A stretch of DNA of 14,038 nt. It comes from DATFXF01 sp035258565 (GTDB lineage Bacteria; Acidobacteriota; Terriglobia; Acidiferrales; UBA7541). Positions within the stretch are counted from its first letter, which is position 1. The number at the start of each line of letters is the position of its first letter. Shown here one piece after another: positions 7,192-13,244 of the stretch. Position numbers and translations under genes: made by a program. A model generated the notes under the pieces. It made no database searches. It saw only the letters and a program-made list of their open reading frames with translations, and was not told the DNA's origin. The stretch spans positions 1 to 14,038 of the forward strand of contig DATFXF010000155.1 in assembly GCA_035258565.1 (NCBI GenBank), given 5' to 3'.

Positions 7192-8358
7192 ATGCGCATC
7201 TTCCTGCTCGGGGCCGGGGCCACCGGCTCGCTGCTCGCTCAACTCCTTGCGCGACAGGGACATAGCGTTACCTGTGGGGATAAGGACCCCGAGCGCGCGC
7301 GCCGTTTTCTGGGCAAGAAGAGCACCCTGCCGGTTGTGGCCGTGAACGCACGCAACCTTTGGGGCATTGTCCGCGCCGCGCGAGGGTGCCATCTTTTGGT
7401 GAACGCCTCTCCGGCAGTCTTCAACGAAATCGTGATGCGGGCAGCGCTGTGGCTGCGCGCACACTACCTTGACCTGGCCGCTCACCTGGTACGCCACCCG
7501 TTTCGCGCCGAACAGCTTCGCTTCCACGAACGCTTTTGGCAGAAGAATCGTGCCGCAGTGATTACCGCAGGGGTTGCCCCCGGCCTGACTAACCTACTGG
7601 CCAAGCGCGGCGCGGAACTGCTGGACTCCGTCCAGGCCGTTTACATCCGCCTTTACGAAAGCACGGAAAGTGAGGACCCGCTCTCGCAGTGGTCCGCAGA
7701 AGGCTCCTTCGATGAGGCGGTGTCCCGCCCGCGCGTCTATCGTGCCGGCCGCTTCCACCTGGCGAAGCGCTTCAGCGAGCGCGAGAAGTTTCGCTTTCCC
7801 GCGCCCATCGGCGAAGTCCCCGTCGTTCTGGCAGCGCAGGATGAGGTGGGGACGCTGCCGCACTTCTTGAAGCTGCGGGAGATGGAGGTCAAAATCGGCG
7901 GCAACGAGATTGATCGGCTGCGGCGATGGTACCGCCAGGGCAAGCTGAGCCCTTCGCGCGGGGCGGTGGCCAAGCGTTTCCCGAAAACCCCCACGCCGCG
8001 GCAGGTGGCCCGGCTGATCCGCCGGGGTGTGCTCCAGAACGCGCGCTTCGCCGCCGCGGTTCTGGTCCGCGGCGTGAAGAAGGAACAGCCCAGGATCATC
8101 CGCTGGGACGCAACTTTTCCCACCCTCTATCAGATCCGCCTGCGCGGCATATGGACCACGCCCATTGCCTACGCCACGGCACATATGGCTGCGCTTTTCG
8201 CCAAACATTTCCCCCGCGACATCGCCGGAGTGTATCCTCCCGAAGCCCTTCCCGCAGAAACGCGCCAGGCAATTCTCGCCGACGTTCGCGCGCGTGACAT
8301 CCGCATCACCATGAGAGTGATTCGACTGAAGAAAACAGAGGACGAAGAGGAATTCTGA
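7192..8358 (+). CDS. Saccharopine dehydrogenase-like NAD(P)-binding oxidoreductase
   Basis: A 388-aa protein starting with a Rossmann dinucleotide-binding motif, MRIFLLGAGATGSLLAQLLA (GxGATG at residues 7-12), followed by DKDPERARRF, where the acidic residue at the end of beta-2 would hold the cofactor ribose. LLVNASPAVFNEIVMRAAL and HYLDLAAHL match the saccharopine dehydrogenase/homospermidine synthase NADP-binding domain, and TAGVAPGLTNLLAK is the usual domain-junction block. The remaining C-terminal two thirds is the catalytic or dimerisation part, rich in basic residues (about 225-290). Members act on lysine-pathway or polyamine intermediates, or are of unknown function; lysine biosynthesis partners are not adjacent, so the substrate is unassigned. 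ATG at 7192 lacks a Shine-Dalgarno and seems leaderless. Confidence 0.82.
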   Translation: MRIFLLGAGATGSLLAQLLARQGHSVTCGDKDPERARRFLGKKSTLPVVAVNARNLWGIVRAARGCHLLVNASPAVFNEIVMRAALWLRAHYLDLAAHLVRHPFRAEQLRFHERFWQKNRAAVITAGVAPGLTNLLAKRGAELLDSVQAVYIRLYESTESEDPLSQWSAEGSFDEAVSRPRVYRAGRFHLAKRFSEREKFRFPAPIGEVPVVLAAQDEVGTLPHFLKLREMEVKIGGNEIDRLRRWYRQGKLSPSRGAVAKRFPKTPTPRQVARLIRRGVLQNARFAAAVLVRGVKKEQPRIIRWDATFPTLYQIRLRGIWTTPIAYATAHMAALFAKHFPRDIAGVYPPEALPAETRQAILADVRARDIRITMRVIRLKKTEDEEEF

Positions 8359-8444
8359 GGGTCTGGCACGGACGCCCAGCGGAGGAATGAACCGGCCGGG
8401 GGGCTTTCCGGAGTAGTATTTTCTTCCTGTTCCGGCGGTACTGA

Positions 8445-8487
8445 AGTCCTATTTCGGCTCCGCAAGGACTCTGTAAACTTTGCCCTT
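8445..8487 (+). promoter_or_regulatory. Candidate promoter and inverted repeat before the CpaE-like gene
   Basis: TAAACT (8474-8479, 4/6 to TATAAT) ends 8 nt before the ATG at 8488; no Shine-Dalgarno is found within the usual distance. AGTCCT (8445-8450) and AGGACT (8465-8470) form a 6-bp inverted repeat just upstream of the -10 that would cover the -35 region. No convincing -35 hexamer is visible. Confidence 0.3.
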
Positions 8488-9828
8488 ATGAACAATCGAT
8501 CCATTTCTTCCCTTGTCGCGGGATTTCGCGAAGCCACGGAAAACGAGCCTCGACTCTCTGCCCCGAGGCAGTCGACAGCTTTGAAGACAGTTGTCTTCAG
8601 CGCAGATCAATCAAGCCGAACCCAGTTGGGCACCTGGCTAGAGCAAACAGGGGTGGTGCACTCACTCTACGAATGGAGCTCGCCGGCCGATGTTTACATG
8701 AACCCGGTCGAGGGCACGCTGGACGTGGCCCTGTTAGACCTCTCGCCGGACAAGGCAGTCTCTCTGAATCTTGCCTCAACCCTGCGCCAGCTCCATCCTG
8801 GCTGTCTTATCATTGCTTGCTCGCCAGTGAGCCTGCCGGATCCGGAGTTGCTGTTGCAAGCCCTGCGCGCCGGGGTGCAGGAGTTCCTCTCGACCCCTCT
8901 CGATCCAAAGGCTTTGGGAGACACCTTAAACCGCTTCCTCGAAGAGCGGAAGATGCCGGTAAAAGACCCGTCCAAAAAGGTGTTGCTGGTAATGGGATCG
9001 AAGGGGGGTGTGGGAACCAGCACGGTGGCCGTCAATTTGGCCGTCCAGTTGACCGAGATCACCGAGAAGCGCGTAGGCCTTCTTGATTTTGTCAGTCCCT
9101 TGGGTAGCGTGGCCTTGCTGCTCGATCTGCAGCCCCGTTATACGGTTTGCGACGCAGTGGAAAACGTGGAGCGCATGGATGACCACTTCTTGGGAAGCCT
9201 GTTGACCCCCCACCCGAGTGGCCTCCAGGTTTTGGCAGGAACCCCTGCTCCGGATGAGCGGTTGCTCTCCGCCGGGCGAGCGCTAGCCAAAGTTGTCAGG
9301 GTCGCTCAAACTGCATTGGACTACCTCGTCATCGATGGCGGGACCTACTCGTCTCACTGGACCCGATTCGCGGAGCCGACTCCCCTAATTCTCCTGATCG
9401 CGGAAGCGCGCGAGCCAAGCCTGTGGTCGCTCGAGCGGCAGCTCTCGTCTCTTGCTGCTGCTGGGATCCGGAACGGGAATGTTCGAGTGGTCATCAATCG
9501 CTGGCACCGCAAGTTTCAGGAAACCCTGCAAAGCGCAGAGAAGGCTCTCGAACACCCTATCTTTGCTCGTCTGCCCAACGATTATCGCAAGGTCAGCGAA
9601 GCCACCAACCTGGGGACGCCCCTGTCAAAGAACCCCGGCGATCCGCTGACGGTGAGGTTTCGGGAACTGGCTTGCCAATTGGCCGGTGTCCCCGATCCTG
9701 CCCGGACAAAACAGGGGCTCTGCGCCCAACTTTCTTTCCTGACCAAGGCAGCGCCGTCGACCCAGGGAATCTCCCCGCTCGCCAGATCTGGTGCCGACCG
9801 TTTGTTGCCGGAGTCCGCCGGCCGATAG
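8488..9828 (+). CDS. CpaE/TadZ-like MinD-family ATPase with receiver-like N-terminus
   Basis: A 446-aa protein. Residues about 33-155 resemble a response-regulator receiver, with D84 in VALLDLSPD at the phospho-acceptor position and LRAGVQEFLSTPLDP near the end. Residues about 163-420 form a ParA/MinD-type ATPase with the CpaE-type deviant P-loop SKGGVGTST (171-179, signature lysine K172). In the CpaE family these proteins localise at a pole and organise Tad/Flp pilus secretion. Deviations: the region after LLD (198-200) reads FVSPLGS instead of the usual acidic DLxxGD, and the Walker-B strand reads YLVIDGG (279-285). Reduced or absent ATP hydrolysis is therefore possible. No other tad gene (cpaF, tadB, flp) is in the window. 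The next gene starts 59 nt downstream and is probably co-transcribed. Confidence 0.85.
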   Translation: MNNRSISSLVAGFREATENEPRLSAPRQSTALKTVVFSADQSSRTQLGTWLEQTGVVHSLYEWSSPADVYMNPVEGTLDVALLDLSPDKAVSLNLASTLRQLHPGCLIIACSPVSLPDPELLLQALRAGVQEFLSTPLDPKALGDTLNRFLEERKMPVKDPSKKVLLVMGSKGGVGTSTVAVNLAVQLTEITEKRVGLLDFVSPLGSVALLLDLQPRYTVCDAVENVERMDDHFLGSLLTPHPSGLQVLAGTPAPDERLLSAGRALAKVVRVAQTALDYLVIDGGTYSSHWTRFAEPTPLILLIAEAREPSLWSLERQLSSLAAAGIRNGNVRVVINRWHRKFQETLQSAEKALEHPIFARLPNDYRKVSEATNLGTPLSKNPGDPLTVRFRELACQLAGVPDPARTKQGLCAQLSFLTKAAPSTQGISPLARSGADRLLPESAGR

Positions 9829-9887
9829 AAAACTGGAGTGCACGCCGAGGGAGAACTCTGCCGATTGGACGGAGGCAAAAACCGCCC

Positions 9888-10697
9888 ATGAAACTGAATC
9901 TCGATCTGCGGCCGGAAGAGCTGCAAAGAAATATTGCCAAGCTAGACTGGCGGGAGTACCTGCTCCTGATCAGTTCTGTGCTTTTCGTCTTCCTTCTGGG
10001 AGTGGCATTGTTTGCAGCGCTATCGTTAGGCAACTTCGCTGAGCAGGCCATGGGCCGGGGGATTGATCGCCGCCTTTACCTCATTTGTGGTTCCTCGATC
10101 GGACTTGGTCTCGCAGCTGCTCACTTCGTCCGCAAAGGGCGGAGGGCCCTGCACAATGCCCGCGAAAATTTGGTCCGCACAGCCCTTGGTGTCGACGGAG
10201 TCGAGAACCTCCGCCTTCTTGATCCCCTGACCGGATTGTTCAACCGGCTCTACCTCGAGAAGTTCGTCTCCAAGGAAACAGCCGTAGCCAAACGCATGGG
10301 CATCAATCTGACCTTCTTAATGATTCAAGCGCGTGAGAACGGCCGGTCGAAGGGTCGCCGCTCTGGCGCGATCAGCGACCGCTCGGTCACCAAGGTTGGA
10401 CAATTGCTGCGCACAATTTTCCGCAATTCCGATACCCTGGTTCGCTTCAGTGAGAACGAGTTTCTCGTGTTACTGCTCGGCTGCAAGGAGCCGAACGCGC
10501 AAGAAGCGGCCGAGGGCTTCCTTGCGCAAATGGATCGCTGGAACCAGGAAGCAACAGAGGGTAATTCCAAAATCTTCCTTCGGTACAGCACGGCCGCCTA
10601 TGCGGGCGATGACAATCTCGCCGCTCTCCTCGGAACCCTAAGGGAGAAAATGCGTGCCTCCGAGCGCGAGCCCGAACCGCAAGGCTGTGAAGCATAG
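9888..10697 (+). CDS. Membrane protein with degenerate GGDEF domain (possible c-di-GMP receptor)
   Basis: A 269-aa protein with two membrane helices (about 24-47 and 62-81), then a GGDEF-like domain beginning at DPLTGLFNRLYLEKF (112-126). The signature is SENEF (188-192) instead of GGDEF, and the metal-binding DxDxFK stretch is replaced by IQARENGRSKG (146-156), so cyclase activity is not expected. The inhibitory-site motif RxxD is kept as R179-N-S-D182, 6 residues before the signature, exactly as in PleD-type cyclases. Such proteins (PelD is a known case) bind c-di-GMP without making it. Start choice: ATG at 9888 has GGAGG (9871-9875), spacing 12 nt. Longer upstream frames overlap the ATPase gene and carry no homology. 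It is in one operon with the CpaE-like gene. Confidence 0.85.
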   Translation: MKLNLDLRPEELQRNIAKLDWREYLLLISSVLFVFLLGVALFAALSLGNFAEQAMGRGIDRRLYLICGSSIGLGLAAAHFVRKGRRALHNARENLVRTALGVDGVENLRLLDPLTGLFNRLYLEKFVSKETAVAKRMGINLTFLMIQARENGRSKGRRSGAISDRSVTKVGQLLRTIFRNSDTLVRFSENEFLVLLLGCKEPNAQEAAEGFLAQMDRWNQEATEGNSKIFLRYSTAAYAGDDNLAALLGTLREKMRASEREPEPQGCEA

Positions 10698-10717
10698 GGA
10701 GCCACCTCCAGGCTCCC
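10697..10717 (+). terminator. Stem-loop at the end of the CpaE/GGDEF operon
   Basis: GGGAGCC (10697-10703), a 7-nt loop, and GGCTCCC (10711-10717) form a perfect 7-bp stem starting at the last base of the stop codon. There is no T-run after it, so termination may need Rho. The arms are the same seven bases as in the 1691-1723 hairpin. Confidence 0.45.
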
Positions 10718-10800
10718 CGCGTTGACCGATTGCGCAGCCGGTCCCGTACGATTTAACTCACCACCCACGGGCCATCCCATCCCTCTCGCCTATAGCCCTT

Positions 10801-10826
10801 CGACCGCGGACTAGGCCGCCAGGTCG
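10801..10826. other. Bulged 9-bp hairpin between convergent genes
   Basis: CGACCGCGG (10801-10809) pairs with CCGC plus GGTCG (10816-10826) around a 6-nt loop, with a CA bulge. It lies between the convergent GGDEF and STAS genes and could help end transcription from either side, but has no T-run on either strand. The rest of the 183-bp gap shows no gene. Confidence 0.3.
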
Positions 10827-10880
10827 AGAAAGAGCAAGAGAAACAGAATGGAAAAGACGAGTTAACCCGGTGGTTTCGTA

Positions 10881-11219
10881 TCAGAAATTGCGTAGCGCAA
10901 CTTCGATGTCGTCAAAACACTCGATGACCTTTTGGAGGCCAGCAATCTTTAGGACCTCGCGCATTCGGACCGAGGGACTCAGCAGCTTCAGCCTGCCACC
11001 CTGGCTCTTGAGTGACAGCCAGTTGCTCACCAAGCCCCCGATCCCCTGGCTGTCCACCGCACTGATCTGGCTGCAGTCCAGCAGCAGGGAACGACGTCCT
11101 TGGATGGCCAGGTCCTGAACTCTGTCTCGGAGCTCCGGCACGTTCTCGATGGTCAGTCGCTCACCCAACTCCATCAAGGTGATCGGTCCAACATTCCGCT
11201 CGTTCAGGACCAGCCCCAT
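10881..11219 (-). CDS. STAS-domain anti-sigma-factor antagonist-like protein
   Basis: A 112-aa single STAS domain, the size of SpoIIAA/RsbV. It has the strand opening of the family (VGPITLMELGERLTIENVPELRDRV), LLLDCSQISAVDSQGIGGLV containing the phosphorylatable serine S57 in the D-S-x-G context, and the closing LKLLSPSVRMREVLKIAGLQKV. In known systems the unphosphorylated form binds a kinase-type anti-sigma factor and frees a sigma factor. No kinase or sigma gene is adjacent, so the partner is elsewhere or the protein has another scaffold role. Start choice: ATG at 11219 has GGAG 10 nt upstream and matches family length. A TTG at 11285 would add 22 residues without homology. A 17-bp palindrome lies just upstream. 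Confidence 0.88.
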   Translation of the reverse strand: MGLVLNERNVGPITLMELGERLTIENVPELRDRVQDLAIQGRRSLLLDCSQISAVDSQGIGGLVSNWLSLKSQGGRLKLLSPSVRMREVLKIAGLQKVIECFDDIEVALRNF

Positions 11220-11234
11220 CTCGAATGAACTCCA

Positions 11235-11257
11235 GGTGCGGAACGCACCGTGCGTTC
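11235..11257 (-). promoter_or_regulatory. 17-bp perfect palindrome upstream of the STAS gene
   Basis: GAACGCACCGTGCGTTC (11241-11257) is a perfect 8-1-8 dyad. It overlaps a second dyad, GGTGCG-GAA-CGCACC (11235-11249). Both lie 16 to 38 nt upstream of the STAS ATG at 11219, immediately before the Shine-Dalgarno. It may be an operator or a leader hairpin able to affect translation. Confidence 0.45.
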
Positions 11258-11305
11258 TCAGAAAGTGCGCAAAGGAGCCACGCAACCCCTTCTGCGCCCG
11301 AATGG

Positions 11306-11370
11306 TTTGCTCGGGAGGGCGGGGGAGGGCCGGCGAAGGGTGATCGCTGGCCGCCGCACTCCCGAGCGAA
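11306..11370 (-). terminator. Long multi-tier stem-loop after the DUF1326 gene
   Basis: The outer stem pairs 11306-11317 with 11359-11370 (12 bp including one G-T, core GCTCGGGAG/CTCCCGAGC). A 4-bp middle stem pairs 11319-11322 with 11354-11357. The inner stem pairs GGCCGGCGA (11328-11336) with TCGCTGGCC (11344-11352), 9 bp with one G-T and a 7-nt loop. About 25 bp pair in all. It begins 5 nt after the DUF1326 stop. No T-run follows on the minus strand, so it may act as a Rho-assisted stop, an mRNA-stabilising 3' structure, or a small RNA element. Confidence 0.5.
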
Positions 11371-11375
11371 ACGGC

Positions 11376-12113
11376 CTAGTCAGCAGCGGCTTGCTTGGCC
11401 TGACCAGCGAAGTGAATGGTGATCAGGAAGCCGTTAGTGCCATCATAGGAGAACTTGTGGCCTTGTCCTTCGAAAGCTTCGTGCTTGCTCTTCCACATGT
11501 GGAAGCCGTTGTTCGATTGCGCCATCCAGTACTTCAGGTTCTGAATCACGATATCCCGATCGGGGCTGTTCCCTTTGACCCGTTCGAGAACGACTTCCCC
11601 CTTGCCGTCGCTCATTTTCGCGTGAGCTATGCCCGCCTTGGTATCCACATTCCAGGTGAACGCCGCTGTGGCGACGTCCATCTTTTGCCACTGGAACGGA
11701 TAGAGCTGACCGATGATGTCATTGAGGGCTGCCTTTTGCGCTGGGGTGACACTGGGGTGATAGTTCAGCACGACCCAGGAGTTCTTGCCGGTGCTCCAAT
11801 CGCTGCCCAGGTCCGTGGCAATCCAAACCTTTGCGCCATCCAGCTTGACATCTTTGTAGTTGCCCTTATCCACGCGCATCACCAGATTGGCTCTGCAGTA
11901 GTGCTCGTTGCCGTGGGTTGTGGAGTGGTCATTGAAATAGCAGGGACAGAACATGTCACAGCTGCAGGCTTCGATGTAGGAGGCAGTAATATCGAAATCG
12001 GGTTTCGCCGCCGCGGGCGCCGCCGGCTTCTGCTGGGCGGGCTGGCCATACTGCGCGACGGCCACTCCCGCTACGATGCACAGAACAATCATGAGCCAAG
12101 AGACTCGCCGCAT
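11376..12113 (-). CDS. Secreted DUF1326-domain protein
   Basis: A 245-aa protein with a clear signal peptide (RRVSWLMIVLCIVAGVAVA, cleavage likely before Q21) and an A/P/Q-rich linker (21-38). The DUF1326 domain starts at about 40. Its cysteine cluster, EACSCDMFCPCYF (C50, C52, C56, C58), plus H63, H67, H71 and C73 just after, forms a plausible metal- or redox-binding patch typical of the family. Function is unknown. It is likely extracytoplasmic given the signal peptide. GGAGG with 9-nt spacing precedes the ATG. A good promoter with tandem repeats lies upstream (12164-12255) and a long stem-loop lies downstream. Neighbours on the same strand (STAS, YjbQ) have no evident shared role. Confidence 0.88.
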   Translation of the reverse strand: MRRVSWLMIVLCIVAGVAVAQYGQPAQQKPAAPAAAKPDFDITASYIEACSCDMFCPCYFNDHSTTHGNEHYCRANLVMRVDKGNYKDVKLDGAKVWIATDLGSDWSTGKNSWVVLNYHPSVTPAQKAALNDIIGQLYPFQWQKMDVATAAFTWNVDTKAGIAHAKMSDGKGEVVLERVKGNSPDRDIVIQNLKYWMAQSNNGFHMWKSKHEAFEGQGHKFSYDGTNGFLITIHFAGQAKQAAAD

Positions 12114-12170
12114 ATCTTGTTTCCTCCTCTGATGTCCGGTGAGACCTAGACACCCATCCGGGTTAGCGGG

Positions 12171-12199
12171 ATTCTATGCCAGCTCGTTGGCACTCGCAA
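12171..12199 (-). promoter_or_regulatory. Sigma-70-type promoter of the DUF1326 gene
   Basis: Read on the minus strand: TTGCGA (12199-12194, 4/6), a 17-nt spacer, then TAGAAT (12176-12171, 5/6). The predicted start of transcription is near 12164, giving a leader of about 50 nt with a strong GGAGG before the ATG at 12113. Confidence 0.6.
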
Positions 12200-12206
12200 C
12201 AGGGGT

Positions 12207-12255
12207 AGTGTCCAAAAGTGTCCAGCAGGAATTTCAGGATTTCCCATGAAATTCC
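12207..12255 (-). promoter_or_regulatory. Tandem 8-bp repeats and 9-bp inverted repeat upstream of the DUF1326 promoter
   Basis: AGTGTCCA occurs at 12207-12214 and 12217-12224, a 10-bp period, so both copies face the same side of the helix. The pair is centred about 51 bp upstream of the predicted transcription start, a usual activator position. Just beyond it, GGAATTTCA (12228-12236) and TGAAATTCC (12247-12255) form a perfect 9-bp inverted repeat with a 10-nt spacer. No known regulator is recognised. Confidence 0.45.
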
Positions 12256-12403
12256 CCCATGGCTTCGCCCCTAGGAGATTCGGCTCAAGCCCATGGTCAG
12301 ACAGAAGCACGCGCTCGATTCGATGCTCTCGAATCCTGCCGAAGAAACTGTCCGACCGATGGCATCGCCATGCACCATCGCGACTTGACAGTACCCGACA
12401 GAC
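12256..12403. other. Non-coding remainder of the yjbQ-DUF1326 gap
   Basis: Together with the promoter region, this completes a 290-bp stretch without a gene. Apart from small dyads (GATTCGA 12317-12323 with TCGAATC 12329-12335, a 7-bp stem with a 5-nt loop; and a short ATGGC-ATC-GCCAT near 12358), nothing is recognised. A 67-codon plus-strand open frame (12246-12449) runs into the antisense of yjbQ and has no family resemblance. Confidence 0.4.
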
Positions 12404-12919
12404 CTACTTCTCACGCTTGGTGGCGTCCTCGGGAACACCGAGCACTTGAATCTGGACCGCGCGCTCGCGGGGACCGTCAAGCTCGGCCAGGATGACGGAT
12501 TGCCAGTTGCCAAGCGCCAGCGCACCGTTGCGTACGGGCAGAGAAATTGTGTGCCCCAGGACCATGGCGCGCAGGTGGGAATCGGCATTCTTGCGATCGC
12601 ACTCCGAGAGACGGGGATCGTTGTGCCGCCAGTACTCGATCCGCCCGACGAGTTTTTCGAGGAACGCCTTGATGTCGTCCAGCAACGCCTGTTGGAACTC
12701 GTTGATGAATACTGCCGTCGTGGTATGCAGCGATTGCACAATGACAAAACCAGCCTTGAGGCCGTGCTTGCGCACAATCTCGTTCAAGTCTCGGGTGATG
12801 TTGATCAGCTCTAGCCGCTCGCGCGTCCGGTAGATAATCGTCTCGAGATAGAGCTGCAGCGCGGCGGTGGGCCGGACTTCCGGCGTCAGACGCGGGGTCT
12901 TCACTGGCGCAGGCGTCAT
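12404..12919 (-). CDS. yjbQ: YjbQ/UPF0047 family protein
   Basis: About 171 aa with the full UPF0047 set: GFVIVQSLHTTTAVFINE (H65), YWRHNDPRL (H99, D101), NADSHLRAMVLG (H115) and the C-terminal LALGNWQSVILAELDGPRERAVQI. The histidines and acidic residues line the proposed metal pocket of the trimer. The E. coli member has weak thiamine-phosphate synthase activity, but the physiological role is unsettled. The first 20 residues are a P/T-rich extension. Start choice: the ATG at 12919 has GGAG 6 nt upstream, whereas the ATG at 12925 is directly adjacent to that GGAG and so less likely. A TATAAT promoter lies about 65 nt upstream, so it can be expressed apart from cstA-ybdD. Confidence 0.92.
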   Translation of the reverse strand: MTPAPVKTPRLTPEVRPTAALQLYLETIIYRTRERLELINITRDLNEIVRKHGLKAGFVIVQSLHTTTAVFINEFQQALLDDIKAFLEKLVGRIEYWRHNDPRLSECDRKNADSHLRAMVLGHTISLPVRNGALALGNWQSVILAELDGPRERAVQIQVLGVPEDATKREK

Positions 12920-12985
12920 TTGCATCTCCGGGCCGCCAATGCTTCGGGCGGGACCTGAAATCCCAAGATGAGAAGCCTATGAACG

Positions 12986-13021
12986 ATTATAGGTTGCCGC
13001 AGACGGAATCGTCTATCGCAA
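12986..13021 (-). promoter_or_regulatory. Promoter of yjbQ with dyad over the -35
   Basis: Minus strand: TAGACG (13015-13010, 4/6), an 18-nt spacer, TATAAT (12991-12986, 6/6), predicted start near 12979. The dyad AGACG-GAAT-CGTCT (13001-13014), flanked by TTGC (12994-12997) and GCAA (13018-13021), covers the -35 and part of the spacer. The same dyad might also act as a weak hairpin for the ybdD 3' end. Confidence 0.5.
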
Positions 13022-13052
13022 TCTTTCCGCTGACCCCGTTAAGACAAACTGG

Positions 13053-13244
13053 CTAACAACACCGGTTTGCGCGGGAGTACTTGCGCTTTAGTTGACCCAG
13101 GAAGAACTGTTCGGCGGAGAGCACGTCGGGTGTGTCTGAGGCCCTCCGCAGGTAGTTTTCGTAGGCAGCGTCGCCACTCACCTGCCGCAGCCACCACCAG
13201 ACGCGAGCGAGCGCATGGCCTGCGTTTTGGACGACCCAGGTCAT
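13053..13244 (-). CDS. ybdD: YbdD/YjiX family small protein
   Basis: A 63-aa protein. The second half, DAAYENYLRRASDTPDVLS then AEQFFLGQLKRKYSR and the terminal RCC, matches the YbdD/YjiX (DUF466) pattern of D/E-Y-x-x-Y, P, EFF and a double cysteine at the C-terminus. These small proteins are encoded directly after CstA/BtsT-type carriers and are needed for full uptake by CstA in E. coli. The ATG at 13244 shares its A with the TGA stop of cstA, so translation is coupled. Longer same-frame starts upstream would read through cstA in the wrong frame and can be dismissed. Confidence 0.9.
   Translation of the reverse strand: MTWVVQNAGHALARVWWWLRQVSGDAAYENYLRRASDTPDVLSAEQFFLGQLKRKYSRANRCC

Noticed and set aside
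8381..8416. A 9-codon open frame after GGAGG upstream of the CpaE-like gene
   Set aside because: The ATG is one base after GGAGG, too close for initiation, and the peptide is not recognisable; kept only as a remote leader-peptide possibility.
8488..10697. A complete Tad/Flp pilus locus
   Set aside because: Only the CpaE-like ATPase is present; no cpaF, tadB/C, secretin, prepilin peptidase or pilin genes lie nearby.
10811..10862. Short hydrophobic reading frame on the minus strand in the gap below the STAS gene
   Set aside because: About 16 codons rich in L and F follow a stop codon with no start codon or ribosome site; not a gene.
11250..12149. A 299-codon plus-strand frame across the DUF1326 gene
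   Set aside because: It is antisense to a well-supported secreted protein and lacks any recognisable motif or ribosome site.
12201..12260. Repeats near 12207-12255 as an insertion-sequence end
   Set aside because: No matching second terminus, target duplication or transposase remnant is visible in the window, and the repeats are well placed as promoter elements.
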